Below are positions 17,538 to 26,916 of a stretch of 46,288 nucleotides of DNA, piece by piece. Each line of letters starts with the position of its first letter. Position 1 is the stretch's first letter. Location of the stretch: NCBI GenBank assembly GCA_945861875.1, contig CAMAWC010000023.1, positions 1 to 46,288 on the forward strand. Reading direction: 5' to 3'. The stretch is from Bordetella parapertussis. GTDB taxonomy: Bacteria; Pseudomonadota; Gammaproteobacteria; Burkholderiales; SG8-39. A model generated the notes under the pieces. The model saw only the letters and a program-made list of their open reading frames with translations, was not told where the DNA came from and did not search any database. The position numbers and the translations under genes are program-made.

Positions 17538-17713
17538 GGTGCATCTCGCTAGTCAAACAACAATGCCGCATCTTACCGCAAGGCAATATGCGAAGGCTCG
17601 CGGCGGCGCCTGCACCCTTTCACTTCGGGCTGCGCGGCGTTAGGATAAGGCCTGATGGCGGCGCCTGCGCCGGTTCGGCGGCGCAACGGTTTGACTCGAC
17701 AGGACACGGGCAG

Positions 17714-18730
17714 ATGGGACTTTTCAACTGGATGTTTGGCGGCACGGAGGGCGGCGAGGAGCGTGAACGCCTCAACACGGCGATAGACAGCGTCATCCAG
17801 GGTGCCGACCCGCGCCTCAAGGCCCTGGGCGATGCGCGTGCGCGCCTCTCCCCCGCGGTGGCGCATGCCCTCGACTTCGCCCGTGCAATTGTCACCGCCC
17901 TGCCCCCACCAATCGATCTGACGCCCCAATCCTGGACCGGAACACCGCTGCTGCGCGCCATGTTCGTGCGCCCGGCCGATGTCGCCGAAGCGCTGTCAAG
18001 GAGCATAGACCTGCGCGAGTTTCTCGAATCACCGCCGGCCCTGGGCATGACGAAGGTGCACTGCCTGGTTGCCGCCACGCGCACCGAACGCACCGTTTTT
18101 GGCGCCGCCATGGAGGGCGACAGGCTGCGCCAGGACGTGGCGCAAAAAACCGTCGGCTTCGGCGATTACCGCCTGCTCGGTTTTTCCCGCGACCAGCAAC
18201 CGTTGCGCAAGCGTATCGAGGACATTGTGCTCGAAGCACTGGTGCTGGCGGCCCTGCGCGATATTTCCGGCAACAAGCAGCGCGGCGAACAGCTCGAGGC
18301 CTACCAGAAACTGCAGGCCGCCCGGCTGCGCCTGATGGAACAAGGCGGCGCGGGCATGGCGGCCATGCTCGGGAGCCAGTCGCACAAGGACAGGGATATC
18401 GCCGAACTGCGCCGCAAGCTGGCCCAAAACGAGGCTGAACTGGCGGCGCTCAAGACCGGCGGATCGGCCCTGACCGCCAATCTTGAGGTGCTGGTCAACG
18501 CATTGCACAACGCCGAAGCGCTGATGCGGCCGCAGAAAATCTCGCTGCGCCTGAACGCCATGAATATCGTGGTCGGGCCGGAAGTCGCCGACGGGGCGGA
18601 CCTGGAGCTGACTGAATTTTCCACCGCCAACCCGGACCGCCCGCGCCGGGCGGCCTTCCTCGCGGCATTCCCGCGCAACGCTTTTGTCGAGCCGGCGGTC
18701 GACTTCGACGCGGTGCTGAGAACCCTGTAG
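17714..18730 (+). CDS. Hypothetical protein with central coiled coil
   Basis: A 338-residue soluble protein I do not recognise. The ATG at 17714 follows ACACGGGCAG and gives the N-terminus MGLFNWMFGGTEGGEERERL; the open frame upstream lacks a better start. The middle (about 215-275) is strongly helical and charged (YQKLQAARLRLMEQ, KDRDIAELRRKLAQNEAELAALK), consistent with a coiled coil. Residues around 290-320 form strands (MRPQKISLRLNAMNIVVG). No enzyme motif or membrane segment is visible. It is divergent from the AI-2E permease gene and followed by the Bug gene after about 110 bp; a functional link is not shown. Confidence 0.75.
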   Translation: MGLFNWMFGGTEGGEERERLNTAIDSVIQGADPRLKALGDARARLSPAVAHALDFARAIVTALPPPIDLTPQSWTGTPLLRAMFVRPADVAEALSRSIDLREFLESPPALGMTKVHCLVAATRTERTVFGAAMEGDRLRQDVAQKTVGFGDYRLLGFSRDQQPLRKRIEDIVLEALVLAALRDISGNKQRGEQLEAYQKLQAARLRLMEQGGAGMAAMLGSQSHKDRDIAELRRKLAQNEAELAALKTGGSALTANLEVLVNALHNAEALMRPQKISLRLNAMNIVVGPEVADGADLELTEFSTANPDRPRRAAFLAAFPRNAFVEPAVDFDAVLRTL

Positions 18731-18838
18731 CCGGCAAAGTCATCCGCTGCACCGCCCAAATCTGCGCCGTCTAAATTTTTGTGCGATAGTTCGCGCAATG
18801 GGCATCGAACCGGCATGAATAAACTGGAGGAGAAAGAG

Positions 18839-19834
18839 ATGATGTACCGCCGTATTCTCAATGCACTCGCCGGCGCGCTGGTCGCGCTGTCGGCTCTGGC
18901 CTTTGCACCGGCCGCGCTGGCGCAGGCCTACCCGGCCAAACCCATTACCATCGTCATCATGCTCGCCCCGGGCACCGGCATGGATGTCATCGTGCGCTCG
19001 GTTGCGGAAAAAATGTCGCAAAGCCTCGGCCGTCCGGTGGTGGTGGACAACAAGCCGGGCGGATCCGGCCTGGTGGCCGTCAATTCAGTGCTGGCGGCGC
19101 CCGCCGACGGCTATACCCTGCTGGTAGCCACCAGCGGCGTGTTTGCCATCAACCAGACGGTATTCAAGAAACTCTCCTACGACCCGATCGCCGATTTCAC
19201 GCCGGTGTCGCTGTACCTCAAGTCCCCCTTCATCCTGGTAACGAGGCCGTCGCTGCCGGTGAAGACGGTGGCCGAGCTGGTCGCCTATGCGCGCGCCAAT
19301 CCGGGCAAGCTGAGCTACAGCTCCCCCGGCGCCTCCACCGCGCCGCAACTGGCGGTGGAAATGATGAAAAGCCACTACGGGCTGGACATTGTGCACATCC
19401 CCTACAAGAGCAGCCCGCAGGCGGTGGCCGACATTGTCGCCGGCACGGTTGACCTGGCGTTCGCCGAGGCCGGCGCGTCATTCCAGCTGATCAAGGGCGA
19501 GAAACTGCGTCCGCTTGCCGTCTCTTCGCTCACGCGCCTCACCTCCTTCCCCTCCATTCCACCCTTTGCCGAAGTCTCGGGCATCGCCGACTTCGAGGCC
19601 GTGTCCTGGCACATGCTGGCCGCGCGTGCCGGAACGCCGCGCGCCATCATCGACAAGCTGCACGAGGAAATGAAACGCGCGGTCAAGTCGCCCGACATCC
19701 AGGAGCGCATGGTCAACCTCGGCCTCATCCCGCTCGACCCGCCGTCGATCGAGGACACCGAAAAATACGTCAAGTCCGAAGCGGTGAAATGGGGCGCGCT
19801 GGTGACCAAGATCGGCGCGGCGGGAACGCAGTAG
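18839..19834 (+). CDS. Bug/TctC family periplasmic substrate-binding protein
   Basis: A 331-residue protein; ATG 18839 (or the adjacent in-frame ATG at 18842) follows GGAGGAGAAAGAG. The signal peptide ends at ALAQA. The mature part contains AYPAKPITIVIMLAPGTGMD, VVDNKPGGSGLVA, PADGYTLL, LSYSSPGASTAPQLAVEMM and HIPYKSSPQAVADIVAG, matching the Bug fold. It lies convergent to a CaiB-type CoA-transferase and CitE-like lyase pair; this trio (Bug, CaiB, CitE-like) recurs in Burkholderiales and suggests import of a dicarboxylic or hydroxy acid followed by CoA activation and cleavage. That role is inference. Confidence 0.92.
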   Translation: MMYRRILNALAGALVALSALAFAPAALAQAYPAKPITIVIMLAPGTGMDVIVRSVAEKMSQSLGRPVVVDNKPGGSGLVAVNSVLAAPADGYTLLVATSGVFAINQTVFKKLSYDPIADFTPVSLYLKSPFILVTRPSLPVKTVAELVAYARANPGKLSYSSPGASTAPQLAVEMMKSHYGLDIVHIPYKSSPQAVADIVAGTVDLAFAEAGASFQLIKGEKLRPLAVSSLTRLTSFPSIPPFAEVSGIADFEAVSWHMLAARAGTPRAIIDKLHEEMKRAVKSPDIQERMVNLGLIPLDPPSIEDTEKYVKSEAVKWGALVTKIGAAGTQ

Positions 19835-19869
19835 CGCTGCATGGGAGGGCGTTCCCCTCCGCCTTGAAT

Positions 19870-20088
19870 CGAGCAATGACTGGGAAACTGCCTAAGTAGC
19901 GAATTGCAATTTCTTAAGCTCTTTACCTCTCCCCGATTGCCGTCATCCCCGCGAAAGCGGGGATCCATGGGCTTGGGTTCGTACCCAAGCGACAAACCCC
20001 ATGGATTCCGGGTTCCGCTACGCGGCCCCGGAATGACCGGAGTTTCCTTAAGTAAGCGCCATTCGTCCCAGTAGCGGCTTTCCAGCTA
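19870..20088. repeat. MITE-like composite palindrome, copy 1
   Basis: This gap element matches 32381-32585. The shared core runs from CGTCATCCCCGCGAAAGCGG (19941) through the GGATCCATGG side to its inverted partner ATGGATTCCGGG ... GGCCCCGGAATGACC (to about 20038). The right end TTAAGTAAGCGCCATTCGTC plus GCGGCTTTCCAGC is the terminal inverted repeat; the left counterpart (19880-19925) is degenerate. It occupies nearly all of the 277-bp space between the convergent Bug and CoA-transferase genes. No transposase is present, as expected for a non-autonomous element. Confidence 0.65.
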
Positions 20089-20111
20089 TCTGTTGCGCAG
20101 CACCCGTTCCG

Positions 20112-21341
20112 TTAAACAGGCGCTTCGCACACCACACCTTCGGCCAGCAACTGCGCATAGGCCGCCTCGTCCACACCCAGTTCAGCCAGCACGGTGCGGT
20201 TGTGCTCGCCCAGGTGCGGCGCCGGGGTGCGTATGGTTCCGGGCGTCCCTTCGAGGCGCGGCACGACATGGTGCATGGGATAGGCGCCCATGTCGGCGTC
20301 CGGATAATCGGCGACCAGTTCGCGCGCAACGACGTGCGGGTCGTCGATGAGTTGGGAGATGTCGTAGATCGGGCCTATGGTCACCTCGGCCTTTTCGAAG
20401 AAGGCGACGTTATCAGCCTGGCTGCGGTGCGCGATAAAGGCGCCGAGAATGGCATCGAGGTCGGCGGCGTGAGCCACACGATCGGCATTGCTGCGGTAGC
20501 GCGGGTCGGCGATAAGTTCGGGCCGACCTATGGTGCGAAACAAGCGCTCGGCCATTTTTTGCGTTGAGGCCGACAAGCCGACGTAATTGCCGTCGCTGCA
20601 GCGATAGGCGTTGCGCGGACCGGAGTTGGTTGAACCGCTGCCAACGCGTTTTTTCACCTCCCCGGTGAGGCGGTAATTGGCGGCCTGCGGACCGAGCACG
20701 GCGAACAAGGGATCGAGCAGCGGCAGGTCTATCACCTGGCCGCGGCCGCCGTTGTGCTCGACTTCGCGCAGCGCGATCATCGCGCCCGAGGCGCCGTAGA
20801 GCCCGGCCATGCTGTCGGCCAGGTACATCGGCGGCAACACCGGCTCACGATCGGGGAAACCGTTCATCGAGGCAAAGCCGGACATGCCCTCGACCAGGGT
20901 GCCAAAGCCGGGTCGCCGCTTGTAAGGACCTTCCTGCCCCCAGCCGGAAATGCGGATGATCACCAGGCCCGGGTTGCGCCGGTGCAGCGTGGCCGGTGCT
21001 AGGCCCATGTCCTCGAGCACGCCGGGACGAAAACTTTCGATGAGCATGGCGGCCGTTGGCACGAGATCGAGCAGCAGCGCTCGCGCCTCCGGCTTGCGAA
21101 AATCGAGGCAGAGGCTTTTTTTATTGCGGCCGTAGAGCTTCCAGTTGGTGTCCACGCCGGCGACTTTCCAGGCACGCAGCGTGTCGCCCTCGGGCGGTTC
21201 AACCTTGATCACCTCTGCGCCAAAGTCCGCGAGCACCTGGGTCAGCGTGTTGCCCGCCACCAGGCGCGACAGGTCGAGCACGCGCACGCCCTTGAGCGGT
21301 CCTTCTGCCTGCGGCGTGTAGTCGCGCTGCGGCGGACTCAT
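20112..21341 (-). CDS. CaiB/BaiF family (class III) CoA-transferase
   Basis: A 409-residue CoA-transferase. It opens with GPLKGVRVLDLSRLVAGNTLTQVLADFGAEVIKVEPP, contains FGRNKKS-like YGRNKKSLCLDF, and has the catalytic aspartate Asp176 in PMYLADSMAG, which forms the acyl anhydride intermediate in this family. Residues downstream (NAYRCSDGNYVGLSAST) form the lid region. It moves CoA between carboxylic acids in the cytoplasm. The start is the last of six ATGAG motifs spaced exactly 14 bp apart (see 21339-21411). Upstream in the same operon is a CitE/HpcH-like lyase that could cleave the resulting CoA ester. Confidence 0.92.
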   Translation of the reverse strand: MSPPQRDYTPQAEGPLKGVRVLDLSRLVAGNTLTQVLADFGAEVIKVEPPEGDTLRAWKVAGVDTNWKLYGRNKKSLCLDFRKPEARALLLDLVPTAAMLIESFRPGVLEDMGLAPATLHRRNPGLVIIRISGWGQEGPYKRRPGFGTLVEGMSGFASMNGFPDREPVLPPMYLADSMAGLYGASGAMIALREVEHNGGRGQVIDLPLLDPLFAVLGPQAANYRLTGEVKKRVGSGSTNSGPRNAYRCSDGNYVGLSASTQKMAERLFRTIGRPELIADPRYRSNADRVAHAADLDAILGAFIAHRSQADNVAFFEKAEVTIGPIYDISQLIDDPHVVARELVADYPDADMGAYPMHHVVPRLEGTPGTIRTPAPHLGEHNRTVLAELGVDEAAYAQLLAEGVVCEAPV

Positions 21342-21411
21342 TGCACCAGGCTCATGGCGACGGACTCATGGCGACGGACTCATGGCGACGCACTCATTGC
21401 GACGGACTCAT
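21339..21411 (-). repeat. 14-bp tandem repeat forming a chain of five ATGA-coupled minicistrons
   Basis: On the minus strand six ATG codons lie at 21411, 21397, 21383, 21369, 21355 and 21341. The first overlaps the stop of the CitE-like gene (ATGA) and the last is the start of the CoA-transferase gene. Each of the five intermediate ATGs opens ATG-AGT-NCG-TCG-CNA-TGA (the last is ATG-AGC-CTG-GTG-CAA-TGA), whose TGA overlaps the next ATG. So five 5-codon reading frames are linked stop-to-start. A 14-bp unit shifts frame each time, but the overlap is preserved. The likely origin is slippage duplication of an ancestral ATGA junction. Confidence 0.9.
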
Positions 21412-22280
21412 TGCGCCGGCAGCAGGCCGAACTGCCTGGCCAGCGCAACAATGGCCGCGGCGCGCTGCGCAAACGGCGCGTCTATCATGCGCCCGTCCAC
21501 CATGATGGCGCCGACGCCGTCTTTTTCCGCGCTGTGCCAGGCATCGAGCACACGCACCGCGGCGGCGATGTCCTCGTCGCTGGGCCGGAACACATCGTTG
21601 GCAAGGGCAATCTGGCTCGGGTGAATGCAGCTTTTGCCGATATAGCCCAGGCGTCGCGCCGCTTCGGCTTCGCGGCGGTAACCCTCGGGATCTTTCACCG
21701 CCGCCCAGGCCGCGTCATAGGCCCAGATACCGGCCTCACCCGCCGCCAAGCGCACATCGAGTTGCAGCTGCTGGATGGCGGCGGCGTTGTAACGGTCAAT
21801 CGCCAGCGGTTCGAGCAGGTCGCCAAAGCCCAGTTGCAGCCCGAGCACGCGTCGATCGGCAGAGGCGATTTCCGAGGCACAGCGCAGGCCGCGCGGTGAT
21901 TCGATATTGGCAAGAATGCCAATGGAGGCATCCATTCCCCTCTCCGCCTCGGCACGCGCCAATGACGCAATGGCGGCACGCACATCATCGGCCGATTCCG
22001 GTTTGGGCAGGTTAAGGAGGTTCAGGCGCGGCGACACCACCGCACGCACGTCCTCCTCGAAGTAAGCCGTGCCCAGCGCGTTGACGCGCACGATCAAGAG
22101 CTTGCTTGACGCCGCCGCTTCTGGCGAAGCAAGGAAAGTTCGCACCGCCTCGCGCGCTTGTTCCTTGCGCGAAGGATCGACGGCGTCTTCAAGATCAAAG
22201 GAGATCGCATCGGCGGCGCTGGCGAGGGCTTTGGCAAAGAGTTCGGGACGGGATCCGGGGACGAAGAGTTTGCTTCTCAT
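21408..22280 (-). CDS. HpcH/HpaI aldolase or CitE-like CoA lyase
   Basis: A 290-residue TIM-barrel protein of the CitE (citrate lyase beta / malyl-CoA lyase-like) branch: RSKLFVPGSRPELFAKALAS, DAISFDLEDAVDPSRKEQAR, VRVNALGTAYFEEDV, IESPRGL (metal-ligand Glu), LGFGDLLEPL (metal-ligand Asp) and GKSCIHPSQI. Members cleave or form CoA esters of hydroxy-dicarboxylates using Mg2+. It is the upstream partner of the CaiB-type CoA-transferase, joined through the minicistron chain. The combination suggests CoA activation followed by retro-Claisen cleavage. The exact acid is not determined. Confidence 0.9.
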   Translation of the reverse strand: MRSKLFVPGSRPELFAKALASAADAISFDLEDAVDPSRKEQAREAVRTFLASPEAAASSKLLIVRVNALGTAYFEEDVRAVVSPRLNLLNLPKPESADDVRAAIASLARAEAERGMDASIGILANIESPRGLRCASEIASADRRVLGLQLGFGDLLEPLAIDRYNAAAIQQLQLDVRLAAGEAGIWAYDAAWAAVKDPEGYRREAEAARRLGYIGKSCIHPSQIALANDVFRPSDEDIAAAVRVLDAWHSAEKDGVGAIMVDGRMIDAPFAQRAAAIVALARQFGLLPAQ

Positions 22281-22339
22281 AATCTGCGATTCTACCGGAG
22301 AGAGAGATGGGGATGACGGTTCACGTCATCGTGATGATT

Positions 22340-22955
22340 TCTGCTATCTGGTGTTTTGCTGCGCCAGCGTTCTCTTGCTCTTTGGTTGGGTGGTTTCACC
22401 CTCCTGCGGAGGGCGAGTCACTTTCTTTTGCTTCGCCAAAATAAAGTAACCAAAGAAAAGGCGAGCCCAAAGGTGACGGTCGCTGCGCGACTACCCTGCG
22501 ATGCTCGCGCCAATGGGCCGGGACCTAAACTCGGCCCACACGTGGGCCTCAGACATAGGTCCCGGACAGCTCCCATCGGCGCTGCGCTTCTCGGCGTCCC
22601 CTACGGGCCTCAGGGTCAAGGGCAAAGGCAAGGTCAAAAGCAAGTCCAAACAATGCAATGCGACGTTTTGACTTTTGACTTTGGGCCCCTTCGGCGCCGC
22701 CGAGGAGCGCAGGCGAAGCGGGGGAAGTCCGGTCCCTATGTCTGAGGCCCACGGTTTTTGTGGGCCGAGTTTAGGGACCGGCCCGCTTTGCCGAGCACCA
22801 CAGGGCACCCCGAAGGGGCGGTGCCGTGGGGTGTGCTTTTCTTTGGTTACTTTATTTTGCACAAGCAAAAGAAAGTGACTCGCTCCCCGCGAGGGGAGTG
22901 AAATCACCCAACTCAAGAAATGAGAAGTAGCTAGCGCAGCGAAGAACCAACCCCA
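22340..22955. repeat. Large nested inverted-repeat element, copy 1
   Basis: This 808-bp gap holds no gene. Left end: GTGGTTTCACCCTCCTGCGG, AGTCACTTTCTTTTGCTTCG, AAAATAAAGTAACCAAAGAA, then GATGCTCGCGCCAATGGGCC and CTCAGACATAGGTCCC. Right end: inverted equivalents, GGTCCCTATGTCTGAGGCCC, GGTTACTTTATTTTGC, GCAAAAGAAAGTGACTCGCT and GGGGAGTGAAATCACCC. A second copy at 45590-46152 lies in the opposite orientation (its right half is the reverse complement of this left half). Frames of 60-300 residues in this stretch on both strands are by-products of the palindrome and are often annotated as hypothetical proteins elsewhere. Confidence 0.75.
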
Positions 22956-23077
22956 TGGATTCCCGCTTGCGCGGGAATGACGGCAATGGCCACGAGATTG
23001 CTTCGTCGGCTTCGCCTCCTCGCAATGACATTGCAAGTCAATGAGCTGGAAACCCTCTACCAGAGCGGCTCTCCAGC
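22951..23077. repeat. REP cluster flanking the large inverted repeat
   Basis: Three short palindromic modules sit in a row: CCCATGGATTCCCGCTTGCG-type REP (22951-22983), an ATTGCTTCGTCGGCTTCGCC ... CGCAATGACA arm (about 22992-23031), and the GCTGGAAACC ... GGCTCTCCAGC hairpin (23045-23077). The first and last modules also flank copy 2 of the large element at 46158-46257, in the same order relative to the element. Confidence 0.65.
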
Positions 23078-23088
23078 CGACGGCACAT

Positions 23089-24177
23089 CTAAAACCGTGC
23101 CAAAACCCGCAAATCCCCGCCAATACGACGAACGTCATGAAACCGCAGCGACGTCTTTTTCTCGAGCGAATCAAATTTCGGCAGGTTGAACATGCCACGC
23201 GCCGAATCCCCCAGCAAGCTGGGCGCGTAATAGAGCAGCAGCTCGTCAACCATGCCGGCGGACAACAGCGACCCGTTGAGCTTGCTGCCGGACTCGACAT
23301 GCACTTCGTTGATGCCGCGGCGCGCGAGTTCGCGCATGATGGCTTCGAGGTCGGTCTTGCCTTGCGCATTGGCGAGCACGATGACTTCGGCGCCACGGGC
23401 GGCCAGTGCGCTGATCCTGGCGCGATCGTCGATCGCACTCACCACCAGCACACCACCGCCTTCAAGAATGCGCGCCGTCGGTGCAAGTTGCAGCCTTGAG
23501 TCGACCACCACGCGCAGCGGCTGGCGCGGGGTGGACACATCGCGCACTGTCAGCAGCGGGTCGTCATCACGCACCGTGCCTATGCCGGTGAGCACGGCAC
23601 AGGCGCGCGCACGCCAGGCATGGCCGTCGCGCCGCGCTTCGGCACCGGTGATCCATTGGCTCTGGCCGTTGGCGAGCGCGGTGCGGCCGTCCAGGGTGGC
23701 GGCGATTTTCATGCGCACCCAGGGCCGGCCGCGCGTCATGCGTGCGACAAAGCCGATGTTGAGTTCAGCCGCCTCATCCTGCATCAGTCCGGACTCGACG
23801 GCGATGCCTGCAGCCTTGAGCCTGGCAAAACCGGCGCCGGCGACTTCGGGGTTGGGGTCTTGCATCGCCGCGACCACGCGCGCCGGCTTGGCGGCGATCA
23901 GCGCATCGGCACAAGGCGGCGTGCGGCCGTGATGGCTGCATGGCTCGAGCGTGACATATATGGTCGCACCGGCGGCGCGTGCGCCGGCTTCGGCGAGCGC
24001 AATGGTTTCAGCGTGCGGGCCACCGGCTTTTTCGTGCCAGCCGCCGCCCACCACCTTTTCATTATTGACAATGACACAGCCGACGCGCGGATTGGGGGTG
24101 GTGGTCCACAGGCCTTTTTCGGCGAGGCGCAGCGCCTCGGCCATGTGCAGCCGATCGGCTTCAGAAAAATTACTCAT
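23089..24177 (-). CDS. ribD: Bifunctional riboflavin biosynthesis deaminase/reductase RibD
   Basis: A 362-residue fusion. The N-terminal cytidine-deaminase-like domain has His55-Ala-Glu57 and the Cys80/Cys89 zinc ligands (PCSHHGRTPPC), and deaminates diaminohydroxyphosphoribosylaminopyrimidine phosphate. The C-terminal reductase domain (about 145-360; RPWVRMKIAATLDGRTALANGQSQWITG ... DRARISALAARGAEVI) reduces the ribosyl side chain with NADPH. Together they catalyse steps 2 and 3 of riboflavin synthesis in the cytoplasm. It sits downstream of nrdR and glyA in the order common in Betaproteobacteria. No FMN riboswitch is seen ahead of it. Confidence 0.96.
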   Translation of the reverse strand: MSNFSEADRLHMAEALRLAEKGLWTTTPNPRVGCVIVNNEKVVGGGWHEKAGGPHAETIALAEAGARAAGATIYVTLEPCSHHGRTPPCADALIAAKPARVVAAMQDPNPEVAGAGFARLKAAGIAVESGLMQDEAAELNIGFVARMTRGRPWVRMKIAATLDGRTALANGQSQWITGAEARRDGHAWRARACAVLTGIGTVRDDDPLLTVRDVSTPRQPLRVVVDSRLQLAPTARILEGGGVLVVSAIDDRARISALAARGAEVIVLANAQGKTDLEAIMRELARRGINEVHVESGSKLNGSLLSAGMVDELLLYYAPSLLGDSARGMFNLPKFDSLEKKTSLRFHDVRRIGGDLRVLARF

Positions 24178-24239
24178 GGATAAGAATCACACATCACGTC
24201 TTTGGGCGATGGCCACGGGTGCTCGCTCCCCTCACCCTA

Positions 24240-24265
24240 CCCTCTCCCCGTTTCCGGGGAGAGGG
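24240..24265. repeat. Perfect hairpin between nrdR and ribD
   Basis: An 11-bp perfect stem CCCTCTCCCCG / CGGGGAGAGGG with a 4-nt loop TTTC lies just downstream of the nrdR stop on the minus strand. It is followed on that strand by GTAGGGTGAGGGG rather than a T-run, matching a widespread proteobacterial intergenic repeat. It could stabilise the nrdR message 3' end or attenuate read-through into ribD. Confidence 0.6.
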
Positions 24266-24271
24266 GAAAAC

Positions 24272-24742
24272 TCAGCGGGCGCGCTTGGCGCCGGGCTTGC
24301 GGACCTGGGCGATGGCGTCGCGAAAATCGTCGACGCGCTGGAAGTCTTCGTAGACCGAGGCGAAACGAATGTAGGCGACGTCGTCCATTTTTTTCAGTTC
24401 GCGCATCACCAGTTCGCCGATGACGCGGCTTTTTATTTCGCGCTCGCCCAGCGCGAGGATGCGCTGCTCGACGCGGGTGATGGCCTCGTCCACCGCCGGC
24501 GTGGGCACCGGGCGCTTGTGCAGCGCGCGCATGAAGCCGATGCGCATTCTTTCGCGGTCGTAGGCGATACGGTAGCCGTTGGACTTGACCACCATCGGCA
24601 TGGACAACTCGACCCGTTCGTAGGTGGTAAAGCGCTTGCTGCAATCGCCGCACTCGCGGCGGCGGCGCACACTGTCCCCGTCCTCGGAGAGGCGCGAGTC
24701 GATGACCGAGGTGTCGTCGGCCTTGCAAAAAGGGCACTTCAT
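24272..24742 (-). CDS. nrdR: Transcriptional repressor NrdR
   Basis: A 156-residue regulator of ribonucleotide reductase genes. The zinc ribbon uses Cys3, Cys6, Cys31 and Cys34 (MKCPFC ... CGDCSKRF); the ATP-cone domain covers about 49-139 ([24 protein letters not shown]). NrdR senses ATP/dATP and represses nrd promoters by binding NrdR boxes. Position between glyA and ribD is the standard betaproteobacterial arrangement. Length is typical. Confidence 0.97.
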   Translation of the reverse strand: MKCPFCKADDTSVIDSRLSEDGDSVRRRRECGDCSKRFTTYERVELSMPMVVKSNGYRIAYDRERMRIGFMRALHKRPVPTPAVDEAITRVEQRILALGEREIKSRVIGELVMRELKKMDDVAYIRFASVYEDFQRVDDFRDAIAQVRKPGAKRAR

Positions 24743-24756
24743 CGCGAGCGAATCCG

Positions 24757-24872
24757 GTGAATTTGGTGAAGAGTGAAAAGTGAAAAGTGAAAAGGACGAG
24801 CACCGAAACGCGACACCCTCACAATGGCACCCATCCGCTTTTCATCACCCTTCACTTTTCACCTTTCACTGT
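24757..24872. repeat. GTGAAAAG repeat pair between glyA and nrdR
   Basis: The left part repeats GTGAAAAGTGAAAAGTGAAA (24772-24794) and the right part holds the complementary CTTCACTTTTCACCTTTCAC (about 24849-24869), so the transcript can fold into a long A/U-rich hairpin. A similar pair lies at 32221-32365. The 136-bp gap contains nothing else recognised. Confidence 0.55.
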
Positions 24873-24878
24873 TTTTTC

Positions 24879-26129
<1,251 letters not shown>

Positions 26130-26328
26130 GCGACGGGTGTCCTGATGGGCGTACTACAGCTGGATAAAAACGTGTTTGGGCGAAAAAAACAGTCCAAACG
26201 TTGAATAATCAGTATTTTACCATGTCTGTCCAGGCCCTTTAGCCGGCGCCGGAAGCACCGCGGATGACGGTAAAATGCCCCAGCCGTCCGTATTTGGCCG
26301 GTTTGCCCGGCCCGTTGAGGAGTCAGCC

Positions 26329-26910
26329 TTGATCAAGCAGGACCCCGCCCTTCCGGAATTCTGGGAACGACGATTTCGCGAGGGCACCACCCCCTGGGAC
26401 GCCGGCCGCACCCCGGCCAGGCTGGCACAATTCCTCGCCACGGAAAAACCGGGACGCGTGCTCATCCCCGGTTGCGGCTCTGGCTACGAAATACGCGCTT
26501 TTTTCAATGCCGGCTGGGATGTGCTCGCCATAGACTTCGCGCCGGCCGCCATCGAGCGCGCACGCATCGAATTGCGCGACCTGCCCGACTGCCTGCTGCA
26601 GGCGGATTTTTTCAACTTCGCCGCGCCGCCGGTCGACCTCGTTTACGAACGCGCCTTCCTTTGTGCCCTGCCGCGCCACCTGTGGATCGATTACGCAGAG
26701 CGCATGGAGGCCTTGCTGCAACCGGGCGGACGCATCGCCGGATTTTATTTTTTCAGTGACGAACTGCGCGGCCCGCCCTTCGGCCTTGCCGCAGGGCAGC
26801 TGTCGTCGCTGCTCGAAACGGGCTTTACCTGCGGCGTCGATGAAGCGGTGGAGGATTCACTGCCGGTATTCGCCGACAGGGAACGCTGGCAGGTTTGGAC
26901 GCGGCGCTAA
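26329..26910 (+). CDS. TPMT-family SAM-dependent methyltransferase
   Basis: A 193-residue protein read from the TTG at 26329, which has GAGGAG about 8 bp upstream; an in-frame ATG at 26275 would add 18 residues with no homology-like content. It matches the thiopurine methyltransferase-like family: FWERRFREGTTPWDAGRTPARL near residues 11-32, motif I VLIPGCGSGYEIRAF, acidic LAIDFAP, and DLVYERAFLCALPRHLW. Members methylate thiols, halides or selenium/tellurium compounds. It is 6 bp upstream of the extradiol dioxygenase gene, so they are likely co-transcribed. Confidence 0.88.
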   Translation: MIKQDPALPEFWERRFREGTTPWDAGRTPARLAQFLATEKPGRVLIPGCGSGYEIRAFFNAGWDVLAIDFAPAAIERARIELRDLPDCLLQADFFNFAAPPVDLVYERAFLCALPRHLWIDYAERMEALLQPGGRIAGFYFFSDELRGPPFGLAAGQLSSLLETGFTCGVDEAVEDSLPVFADRERWQVWTRR

Positions 26911-26916
26911 GCGACC

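Noticed and set aside
22340..22955. Possible CRISPR array or structured ncRNA in the repeat island
   Set aside because: There are no regularly spaced direct repeats with unique spacers; the pattern is nested inverted repeats.
22491..23438. 315-residue minus-strand frame in the repeat island
   Set aside because: It reads through palindromic repeats into the ribD 3' end out of frame; repeat-derived, not a gene.
26130..26328. Glycine or SAM riboswitch upstream of glyA
   Set aside because: No conserved riboswitch core could be recognised by eye in the divergent region.
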